Shown here one piece after another: positions 1-6,392 of a stretch of 15,837 nucleotides of DNA. This stretch comes from Kosmotogaceae bacterium. Lineage in GTDB: Bacteria > Thermotogota > Thermotogae > Petrotogales > Kosmotogaceae. Where the stretch lies: positions 1-15,837 of the forward strand of contig DLVL01000050.1 in NCBI GenBank assembly GCA_003444085.1. Direction: 5' to 3'. Each line of letters opens with the position of its first letter. Position 1 is the first letter of the stretch. The translations under genes and the position numbers were made by a program. The notes below the pieces were generated by a model. That model did no database searches, had not been told where the DNA came from, and saw only the letters and a program-made list of their open reading frames with translations.

Positions 1-1027
1 CTCTAAGCTGTCCCTGGCGGAGTTTGCCACTGAGATAGACCACAACCGCTCGTTCTTTCCCCCATATGAGTTTCTTCGTCCGGTAACACGGCAGCTCTTT
101 GTCTTTAGTCGTGAGCTTGTGGTAATCAGTCAAGGGGATGTTCACAAGATCCTTGTGATGCACAGCTGTCAATGATGCCACATAGGGTATTTCAAGTTCA
201 TCTAACTGAGTGAAATTGTCTTCTGAGTTGCTCCCTTTGTCAAATACAATCGTCATTTCTTCAATATCCATGTTTAGTTCAGATAGGTTCTTCCTCAGTC
301 TTGTGATGAATGGAGTGAACAGGGCTTTCTCTGACTTGTTGCCCTCATACACTTGTGACAATACGGGAATAAGGAATTCTTTGGTAACCACCTGAGCCAG
401 ACCAAACTGCCTCAGGTCATTCCGCTTTTGCTTGTTCTTACCCCTTCTTGCAAGTGTTGATCGATCGTTCTTTGTATCTATATACGTGTAGAAGTTCGTG
501 AGATCGTAGAACAACAGCTTCGATGATAATAAGTTCTTCTCGATCATCTTTGCAGTAATCTCTTTCTCTACCCGCTCTATCTGTTCGTCTGTAACTGTAT
601 GCATCTGATCCCAAAAATGCTGACTGCTCAATCTGTATGGGTCGAACCCACATATGTCGGGCAAGGTAGTCTGCTTTGCCCAGCAAGCAAACGATCTCTT
701 GCTGTCGGGCCTTACTGCTCTGTGTATTGCAGCAAGCAGCAAAGACTTACCTACTTTGAGGCCATCTCTTACTTGATCAGAAAAGTGTCTACAGAAGATA
801 CGCTCAAGCTCCAGTTCTTCAGCTATCTTAAGAAGGAAGTAAACAGCACCATGGGAAGCTGAACGAATCTTCACCTTGAACGGACCTTCGGTTAGTTTAT
901 ACAGTAACTGATCAGCTGTTCCCAGATGTTTGACCACAAACGGTCTGGGTTTACCGTTAACCCTCTTTGATTCAACGATCTGCCAATAAGTATACTTACC
1001 TACTCTTTGCTTTCTCATGCTCGCCAT
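1..1027 (-). CDS. IS1634-like DDE transposase, N-terminal part (runs off left edge)
   Basis: The minus strand is open without a stop from an ATG at 1027 to the window edge, giving 342 residues; the C-terminus lies outside. The N-terminus (ESKRVNGKPRP, then VKHLGTADQL) has the pattern of IS1634-type transposases, which are DDE enzymes that cut and paste their own element. Two likely catalytic aspartates are visible: D175 in FYDLTNFY and D263 in VFDKGSNS. The third acidic residue should be in the missing part, since family members are usually about 500-560 residues. An in-frame ATG at 1018 is an alternative start; neither has a good Shine-Dalgarno. No frameshift is seen, so this copy may be active. 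It points away from the ABC ATPase remnant it abuts. Family assignment is from motif recall only. Confidence 0.85.
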   Translation of the reverse strand, partial: MASMRKQRVGKYTYWQIVESKRVNGKPRPFVVKHLGTADQLLYKLTEGPFKVKIRSASHGAVYFLLKIAEELELERIFCRHFSDQVRDGLKVGKSLLLAAIHRAVRPDSKRSFACWAKQTTLPDICGFDPYRLSSQHFWDQMHTVTDEQIERVEKEITAKMIEKNLLSSKLLFYDLTNFYTYIDTKNDRSTLARRGKNKQKRNDLRQFGLAQVVTKEFLIPVLSQVYEGNKSEKALFTPFITRLRKNLSELNMDIEEMTIVFDKGSNSEDNFTQLDELEIPYVASLTAVHHKDLVNIPLTDYHKLTTKDKELPCYRTKKLIWGKERAVVVYLSGKLRQGQLR

Positions 1028-1028
1028 G

Positions 1029-1046
1029 AATAGTTTATACACTATT
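1029..1046 (-). repeat. Perfect inverted repeat just upstream of the transposase start
   Basis: AATAGT, six bases, then ACTATT forms a perfect 6-bp stem. It ends two bases before the transposase ATG on the minus strand. In the mRNA this hairpin would cover the ribosome-binding region. Several insertion sequences use such structures to limit translation; that role here is inference. The stem is AT-only apart from one G-C pair per arm, so it is weak. Confidence 0.45.
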
Positions 1047-1057
1047 TCACACAACAA

Positions 1058-1076
1058 TTTCAATAGTATTTCAATA
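1058..1076. repeat. Two direct TTTCAATA repeats, 11 bp apart
   Basis: TTTCAATA occurs at 1058-1065 and again at 1069-1076, spaced by about one helical turn, between the transposase start and its putative promoter. This could be a binding site for the transposase or a regulator. It is short and in AT-rich DNA, so chance is possible. Confidence 0.3.
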
Positions 1077-1079
1077 CGT

Positions 1080-1108
1080 ATTATATTAGTATATATACTA
1101 AAACGTAC
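1080..1108 (-). promoter_or_regulatory. Putative transposase promoter with a palindromic spacer
   Basis: On the minus strand a perfect TATAAT (plus 1080-1085) lies about 50 bp upstream of the transposase start. The 16-bp perfect palindrome TTAGTATATATACTAA (1086-1101) fills the spacer immediately upstream. The -35 hexamer around 1103-1108 is poor. A palindrome between -35 and -10 is a typical place for an operator. The -10 match is seen directly; promoter function and repression are inference. Confidence 0.4.
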
Positions 1109-1141
1109 ATCAAATCCTCTCTGATACCCAATCCTTACTTT

Positions 1142-1884
1142 TTGCGTAGGAAAGTCACGCTAAACACGCTAAAATATCACAAGAAGGTCCAGATGATCTT
1201 CCAAGACCCTTTTGCTTCACTAAATCTGACTCACACGGTGCGCGGAATACTTGAAAGACCTTTCAAGATTCATAAACTGACTCAGGGAAAGAGAGAAATC
1301 GAGCTGAGAATAAAGGAAATGCTTGTTCAAGTCGGATTGGATCCTCCTGAGCAGTTCATTGACAAGTTCCCTCATGAACTCTCAGGCGGTCAGCGACAGC
1401 GTGTGAATATATCGAGAGCCTTTGCGGTCAATCCAGATCTTGTCCTTGCTGATGAACCAACATCAATGCTGGACGTTTCAAACAGAATGAGTATCATGAA
1501 CCAGATTCTCAACCTCAATGAGAACATGAATGTATCGTATATATATACATCACTCATGCTCTCGCGGGAGCTCGATACATGAGCGATCGTATTATCGTGA
1601 TGTATGCTGGTACCATGCTTGAAGTCGGAGCAGCTGAAGAAGTCATTCAACAGGCCTTTCATCCTTATACCAGATTGCTTAAGTCCGCTGCCGCCTCCCC
1701 AGAAACGGGCCTGAAGAGAAAGAGACTGGCGACAATAGGTGACATACCGTCACTAATCGTGCCACCAGCAGGGTGTAGATTTCACCCAAGATGTCCTTTT
1801 GTAATGCCCGAGTGCTCGAAGGAACTCCCGGAAATGCGAGGAATATCTGATCAACACTATGCAAGGTGTTTGCTGAAAAGCTGA
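1142..1884 (+). pseudogene. OppF/DppF-type peptide ABC transporter ATPase, truncated and frameshifted
   Basis: This is the remnant of an ATPase that would drive oligopeptide or dipeptide import at the inner face of the membrane. Visible are the Q-loop region (VQMIFQDPFASLN), signature LSGGQRQR, Walker B with D-loop (LVLADEPTSMLD) and the OppF C-terminal cysteine motif GCRFHPRCPF. The Walker A part, about 60-80 residues, is missing at the 5' side, where the insertion sequence ends. Near 1548, in a TATATATATA run, the frame shifts: the first frame stops at 1582, while ITHxLAGARYMSDR continues in the frame that runs to 1884. In that stretch the usual THD of the H-loop reads THA. TTG at 1142 is only the first possible start codon, not a real one. 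With no Walker A and a broken frame it cannot be a functional ATPase. Confidence 0.9.
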
Positions 1885-1904
1885 AATAGGAAAGAGGTGG
1901 TTGA

Positions 1905-2438
1905 ATGAAGATCAGTATCTGCGGTGTCAATCTGGAAATCCTGTCAGGTGACATTGTCGAACAACAAGGATTTGATGCTGTCGTAAATGCTGCGAACGCA
2001 GAGCTCAGGTCCGGGGGAGGAGTTGCAGGCGCGATTCACTCTGCAGCGGGGCCGGAGCTGTGGAAGGAATGCAAATCCATGGCACCCATCAAACCAGGTG
2101 AAGCTGTCATAACAAAGGCCTACGAGCTCCCCAATAAACATGTCATTCATTGCCTTGGACCCATCTACGGAGTTGATGAACCCGCATCAGAGCTTCTGGC
2201 CAGGTGCTACATTAACGCATTGAGACTGGCCGAGGAGAATTCATTGCATTCCATAGCTTTTCCAGCGATTTCCGCAGGAGCTTTCGGTTACCCGTTAAGG
2301 GAGGCAGCAAGCGTTGCCATCAAGACAGTTATCGGTGAGATTCCCAAACTGAATAGCATCAAAGATATCAGGTTTGTCTTGTTTGATGATACTGCACGGA
2401 AAGTTTTCGAAGAAGTACTTGAAGAGTCCCTTTTCTAG
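1905..2438 (+). CDS. Macro-domain protein, probable ADP-ribose/O-acetyl-ADP-ribose hydrolase
   Basis: This 177-residue protein is a single, complete macro domain. GDI at 15-17, VNAAN at 27-31, the glycine-rich GGGVAGAIHSAAG at 37-49, VIHCLGPIYG near 80-89 and FPAISAGAFGYP at 119-130 all match the MacroD/YmdB type. These enzymes bind ADP-ribose in the cytoplasm and often remove acetyl or ADP-ribosyl groups; the exact substrate cannot be read from sequence. The start is supported by AGGAAAGAGG about 8-10 bp upstream of ATG 1905. It begins 20 bp after the dead ABC ATPase gene and ends 60 bp before the broken GHL10 gene, yet shows no lesion itself. It probably once shared their transcript. Confidence 0.92.
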   Translation: MKISICGVNLEILSGDIVEQQGFDAVVNAANAELRSGGGVAGAIHSAAGPELWKECKSMAPIKPGEAVITKAYELPNKHVIHCLGPIYGVDEPASELLARCYINALRLAEENSLHSIAFPAISAGAFGYPLREAASVAIKTVIGEIPKLNSIKDIRFVLFDDTARKVFEEVLEESLF

Positions 2439-2498
2439 CAATAGCAGCACTCCTCTTCAGGTTATCAAACTGCAAGGGAAAACAGGAGGCGATTCCTC

Positions 2499-3549
2499 TT
2501 GAGTCATAGTGGCGAAGATTCACCAGGACTGGGAATATGGGTGGTCAGGGATGATCTCAACAGCAAGGAGAAAATCAAAGAAGTCCGTGAACTCGCTCAG
2601 GAAACAGGGGCATCGAGATTGTATCTTCAGGTAGTCGGAAAGGTGACGCGCTGTACCGCTCAGACCTGTTGCCGCGTTCCGAGATTCTGAACGAGACACC
2701 TTCAGATTTCGATCCGCTGGGTTATGCCCTTGAAGTATTCGCTAACACAGGAATTGATATCTCCGTATGGATAAATGTGAACTTCGTGTGGGGCTTTCGC
2801 GGAACTCCGGCAGATCCAAGACACGTGATAAGAAGTCATCCAGATTGGATCATCTTTGACCAGAAAGGGAGATCGATGCTGGAGTATACTGAAACAGATA
2901 TCGAAGAACTGTTTGGAGTTTTCCTTGATCCAGGACTCAACAACGTACACGATACTTCACATCTGTTGCTTCGGAAGTCGCTTCAAGGTACAACGTCAAT
3001 GAATTGCATTTCGACTACCTGAGGTATCCGTACAGGACATTCGGGTACCACCCCTCTGTGCTCGAGAAGTTCAAAGAATGGTCGAGCATAAGACAATCCG
3101 AAGGCGCAGCATACGACTTTGATGCATTCAGAAGGTATTTGTTGACAGAAGAAGCCCGAAAGCTTCACGAAACCAGCAGTACTCATAATGCGAATTCTTC
3201 ATTTGCTGTGTACAACCGCTACGAGAGACGTGCATTTCATGAGCGTTTGCAGCCCTGGGTGAACTGGATCAGGGATGGGTTTCCTCACTTTGCAGTTGTG
3301 ATGGCCTACGAGGATAATGTGAAAGCAGTCCTTGAGTCAGTCGAGGAGATTAACGATTATCTGAATGGCCTTAACCGTGTTCGTATAGGTCTGGGAGCCT
3401 TCAAGTTGTTGGAACGTCCATCAGTACTTGAAGAAATGATTATCAGGTTGCGCACTCTATCGCCGAATGAGATAACACTATTCTCGCTGAGATCACTCAA
3501 GGCGTCAGCTGCTCTGAAGAACCTGCTCAAAAGGATGTTTGCAGGTTAA
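2499..3549 (+). pseudogene. GHL10/DUF187-type glycosyl-hydrolase-like protein, two frameshifts
   Basis: Three consecutive frames together spell one protein of about 350 residues. The first starts at TTG 2499 (LGIWVVRDDL, then RLYLQVVG) and loses frame at about 2640, where RGDALYRSDLLPRSEIL continues in the next frame. That frame runs through DPLGYALEVFANTGIDISVW and GVFLDPGLNNV. At about 2948 it shifts again to RYFTSVASEV and ELHFDYLRYPYR, ending WVNWIRDGF, VVMAYEDN and the stop at 3547. Each shift fits loss of one base. These are landmarks of the GHL10 (PF02638) fold, a TIM-barrel family linked to cell-wall and complex glycans. AGGAGG at 2484-2489 is a good Shine-Dalgarno for the TTG. No signal peptide is seen. 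Sequencing error could explain one or both shifts. Confidence 0.85.
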
Positions 3550-4325
3550 GTACTGTTACTCTGAAGCATTGACAGGGATGCAAGCCTGGCAATCTCATGG
3601 TCAACCCTGCCTTCGAAACTGATGACCCGCACGGGTTTGATTACCGTTTGAAACGCTCTTAAGTATTTGCTGGAAGTGAACATCCCGCCACTCACATGGA
3701 TCTCTTTGCTCGCATCAGTCTTTTCTATTACCGCTATTGTCCTTTTGGCAAGTAGTTGAATTCCTTCGTGCATGATTGCCTCTGCAAGCAAAGAACCCAT
3801 ATCCAGGGCCGGCTGTGCGAACGCTGCTATCCTTGACTTGAACTGTGTCTCGGTCTGGACGTTTATGATGTCTTCAATCGTCTTCAGGTCATAGAACTCC
3901 AGAAGTCTTTCAAACACTGGATCAAAGTCGGTAATTCCATCTCTGAATCGAAGCGCGTGACAGATGATCTGCGTGGCAATCCAGAATGCACTTCCTTCAT
4001 CATCAAAGAGGTGTCCCCAACCTCCTGCCCGATGAAAGTTACCTGAATGGTCGCGCCCAAAAGCCCCTGCACCTGTCCCTGAGACTACTACCACACCTGG
4101 CTTGTCTCCAAAACATGCTCGATGAAGCCCCTCGAGATCAGAAATCACCTCGGCTGTGGCTTCTGGAAAGATTGCTTTCACGGCTCTCATTATCTTGCTA
4201 CTGCGTACCGGGTCGCCTGCTCCAGCAAACGCTGCAACAATACTATCAACTCTACCTGTATCGCTTCTGACCCTTTCAAGCGCTTCTCGAATTGTGTCTT
4301 CACTGACTGCACTCACATTGACACC
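3546..4325 (-). pseudogene. BadF/BadG-type N-acetylhexosamine kinase, 5' end deleted
   Basis: The minus-strand frame carries most of an ASKHA-fold kinase of the BadF/BadG/BcrA/BcrD family (PF01869), which phosphorylates N-acetylglucosamine or N-acetylmuramic acid. Seen are AAFAGAGD, ISDLEGLHRACFG, VVVSGTGAGAFG, GGWGHLFDDEGSAFWIA, LRFRDG and near the end VSGGMFTSSKYL. The N-terminal phosphate-binding loop (usually DGGGTKT) is absent. Homology starts at about GVNVSAVSEDTIREAL, coded from 4325. The frame stays open to a TTG at 4388, but those extra residues are the antisense of the beta-lactamase remnant. About 40-50 N-terminal residues are gone. The stop overlaps the stop of the GHL10 gene in TTAA. 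An alternative is re-use from a new start, but without the nucleotide loop activity is unlikely. Confidence 0.8.
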
Positions 4326-4330
4326 TTTCG
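4320..4330. other. Deletion junction joining two divergent, 5'-truncated genes
   Basis: Kinase codons read leftward from about 4325 and beta-lactamase codons (PFDEYCLKN) read rightward from about 4324, with no intergenic DNA between them. Both proteins lack their N-terminal parts, as expected if one deletion removed a shared divergent promoter region and both 5' ends. No repeat at the joint can be tested without the undeleted allele. Confidence 0.75.
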
Positions 4331-4857
4331 ATGAGTACTGTTTGAAGAACGTATTCCTTCCTCTTGGTCTGGAAGATACGCGTTTCAAACCTGAGATTAC
4401 AGAGCGGATCGCACCTACTTCAGTCAGAGATAATCAAGTCCTGGTAGGGGAACCCGATGACGAATTGTGCTTCTATCTGGGCGGTGTGAGCGGTAATGCC
4501 GGTCTGTTTTCGACCGCTTCAGACACATTGACTTTCGTTGTTGGGCTGTGGAATGGTCGGCTTGTTTCAAAGAGAGTGGCGAGAAGATTCACAGAAACCC
4601 TCGTATACGATCAGGATAATCCAAGAAGACTGGGATGGCAGGCTCCTGGACCAGGTACTAGCTCCGGAGATCTTTTCGGGAATTCCGCATTCGGTCACAC
4701 GGGATTCACTGGAACATCTTTATGGTTTGATCCTGAGACAGAACTATCCATTGTCTTCCTTTCAAACAGAACTCACATAAAGAGAAGAGAGACGATCCCG
4801 CAGATGCTGGAGACCAGAAGAAAGCTTCATAACACAATTCTTGCGGAACTAACATGA
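4324..4857 (+). pseudogene. Serine beta-lactamase/AmiE-like hydrolase, C-terminal remnant
   Basis: About 177 residues of the C-terminal half of a PF00144-type serine hydrolase remain. Landmarks are FDEYCLKNVFLPLGLEDTRF, then YLGGVSGNAGLFSTASD, and GHTGFTGTSLWFDPE followed by VFLSNRTH, where HTG stands for the family's KTG-like box. The N-terminal half with the SxxK catalytic serine is absent. The frame stays open upstream to an ATG at 4156, but residues before about 4324 are antisense of the kinase gene, so a chimeric 233-residue product is possible but would not be catalytic. In Bacillus subtilis a related protein (AmiE/YbbE) works with NagZ in muropeptide recycling, which fits the adjacent anmK. 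Its stop overlaps the anmK start by ATGA. Confidence 0.82.
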
Positions 4858-5969
4858 ACTGGCGAGAAATCTGCACACTTGCAGATAAAGCAGAGAGGAT
4901 TGTGGCTGGTGTCATGTCCGGAACATCCGCCGACGGTCTTGATGTAGCAATATGCCGATGTAATGGGTCGTCTGGAAGCATGGTGGTAGAGCTTCTGTGC
5001 TTTGATTCGTACTCCTACACAGAAACATTTAGGGACAAAATGATCAAAACTTACGACAGAAAACTCTCCACCGTTGAGAAAATCAACTACATGAACTTCG
5101 AAATTGCCCGAGTTCATTCTCAGATGATTCTTGATTCTATTCAGAAGAGTGGTCTCCCGATTGACATTATTGGATACCATGGTCAGACAGTCTATCATGA
5201 CCCGGATAGAGGTGCCACTTTGCAGCTGGGTGAAGCTGACGTAATCTCCACTATTACAGAATTACCGGTGGTGTACGGCTTCCGTTCGAAAGATGTTTCT
5301 CTGGGCGGACAGGGGGCTCCACTTATCCCGTACCTCGACTGGATCCTATTTGAACCGGGTACCGTGACAGTGAATATTGGGGGTATCTCAAACATTACTG
5401 TTCTGGGAAAAACTCTCGATGAAACAACTGCATTTGATACGGGCCCCGGGAATTGTTTGCTTGACATAACCACGCAGAAGTACTTTCGTGAACCTTATGA
5501 CCATGATGGAAAGCTTTCTGCAAGAGGTGTTGTCAACAAAGAACTACTTACTCTGCTCAGGGAAAGAAACAGGAGTTTCTCGGAGAAACCTCCACCAAAG
5601 TCGACAGGACGAGAGGTCTATAACGAAGAATTCCTTGCGAGAATCGAATCGTACCCTCCGCACGATGTCATGAGAACTCTTGTGGCTTTCACAGTCGGCG
5701 AGCTCTGGTCACATATAAACCGATACGCTACTGCCGTAAACAGAATAGTGGTAACTGGTGGCGGAGCTTACAACAAGACAATGATGTCTGAGCTGGATCA
5801 ACTTGCTGACTGTGAGGTCTTTGTACCAGAAGACCGTCTCATAGAATCACGAGAAGCCATGGGGATGGCCGTTCTGGCACATGAATTCTTCAATGGAACT
5901 CCGTCAAATGTTCCCCATGCAACCGGTGCTTCAAGAGCTGCTATTCTAGGAAAGCTTTCACTACCTTAA
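4854..5969 (+). CDS. anmK: Anhydro-N-acetylmuramic acid kinase
   Basis: This 371-residue cytoplasmic kinase opens the 1,6-anhydro ring of anhydroMurNAc and phosphorylates it to MurNAc-6-phosphate in peptidoglycan recycling. Motifs in order: GVMSGTSADGLD (19-30), GYHGQTVYHDP (107-117), TLQLGE (122-127), KDVSLGGQGAPLIP (146-159), NIGGISNIT, FDTGPGN, and VTGGGAYN near the C-terminus. Length matches the family (about 360-390). The DFR that usually precedes the GGQGAPL box reads GFR (G142), one base from the usual Asp codon; D147 is kept. The start overlaps the stop of the beta-lactamase remnant (ATGA), so it was probably translated by coupling. The original promoter may have gone with the 4324/4325 deletion. 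No frame lesion is seen. Confidence 0.95.
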   Translation: MNWREICTLADKAERIVAGVMSGTSADGLDVAICRCNGSSGSMVVELLCFDSYSYTETFRDKMIKTYDRKLSTVEKINYMNFEIARVHSQMILDSIQKSGLPIDIIGYHGQTVYHDPDRGATLQLGEADVISTITELPVVYGFRSKDVSLGGQGAPLIPYLDWILFEPGTVTVNIGGISNITVLGKTLDETTAFDTGPGNCLLDITTQKYFREPYDHDGKLSARGVVNKELLTLLRERNRSFSEKPPPKSTGREVYNEEFLARIESYPPHDVMRTLVAFTVGELWSHINRYATAVNRIVVTGGGAYNKTMMSELDQLADCEVFVPEDRLIESREAMGMAVLAHEFFNGTPSNVPHATGASRAAILGKLSLP

Positions 5970-6383
5970 GGGCAGAAGCTGATCGGCAAAGCAACCCGAG
6001 AAGCAGAGTGGCTTAGATCCTGCCACGAAGAGCAACGAATAGTAAATGATGTATGGCCCTTAGCATATCACAGAAGATTAGAACTGCTCTTGCCAAATTG
6101 CCGCACTTTCAGCTTTCTTGCGCAGTTATTGTTCTTCATAACGCCTCTGTCCTGGTCTTGGGCATCCGCATCGGGTCGAGCTTCAGGTCCCTCAGCTTCA
6201 GACCTGGTTTTGGTCTTCAGCCTCGCGTGATGCTCTTTCACGCTTAGCTTCCTGACGTGTTCTTCGTCGACCTGCTTCACTGTTGATTTTGCGGTTCCGC
6301 TTCGTTCCGTCATCTTCTTGGTCACTTGAAATGGTAGAATAAACACGAAGTCGATATGAGATTGCCACAAATTACTTTGGAGT
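5970..6383. other. Unassigned 0.4-kb spacer with stem-loops
   Basis: No convincing gene is seen between anmK and the GNAT gene. Small perfect stems are present: GTGGC/GCCAC (6008-6026), AGACC/GGTCT (6200-6216), GCGTG/CACGC (6225-6243) and GCGG-TT-CCGC (6291-6300). CTGGTYTTGG and GCTTCAG motifs recur between about 6150 and 6215, where the plus strand is pyrimidine-rich. No hairpin is followed by a T-run, so a terminator for anmK is not evident. It could be a decayed repeat, a structured RNA or a remnant gene; I cannot decide. Confidence 0.4.
6332..6340 (+). promoter_or_regulatory. Candidate extended -10 promoter for the GNAT-panC unit
   Basis: TGGTAGAAT matches an extended -10 (TGnTATAAT with one mismatch), about 50 bp upstream of the GNAT start. 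No good -35 hexamer is visible at the expected distance. Placement makes it the best candidate for transcribing the GNAT and panC genes. Confidence 0.3.
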
Positions 6384-6392
6384 GTGACTTCT

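Larger units (their letters stand above)
1..1140. mobile_element. Insertion sequence, one end inside window (approximate outer boundary)
   Basis: The transposase gene plus about 110 bp of AT-rich sequence beyond its start make up the visible part of an insertion sequence. Its outer end must lie between about 1105 and 1150, because OppF-like coding sequence is recognisable from about 1151 onward. The terminal inverted repeat and target duplication cannot be defined, because the other end is outside the window. The element appears to have inserted into, or caused loss of, the 5' part of the ABC ATPase gene to its right. Confidence 0.6.

Noticed and set aside
438..862. Small open frames on both strands inside the transposase gene
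   Set aside because: They are out of frame with a continuous 342-codon transposase reading frame that has family motifs.
1540..1590. Programmed frameshift in the ABC ATPase gene
   Set aside because: OppF-type ATPases are not known to need frameshifting, and the gene also lacks Walker A; decay is simpler.
2415..2460. GAAGAG...CTCTTC inverted repeat at the end of the macro gene as a terminator
   Set aside because: The loop is about 26 bases and no T-run follows the stem.
2499..3022. Two separate small genes at 2499-2690 and 2669-3022
   Set aside because: They and the following frame join into one continuous GHL10-like protein; the small frames are pieces of it.
4156..4323. N-terminal part of the long plus-strand frame ending at 4857
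   Set aside because: These codons are the antisense of clear kinase coding sequence; only the part from about 4324 shows beta-lactamase motifs.
4326..4388. First 21 codons of the minus-strand kinase frame, up to TTG 4388
   Set aside because: They are antisense of beta-lactamase codons and have no kinase character; the true N-terminus is deleted.
6068..6313. Minus-strand open frame of 81 codons, very rich in charged residues, in the anmK-GNAT spacer
   Set aside because: Weak ribosome-binding site, no recognisable domain, low-complexity composition and overlap with stem-loops; kept only as part of the unexplained spacer.
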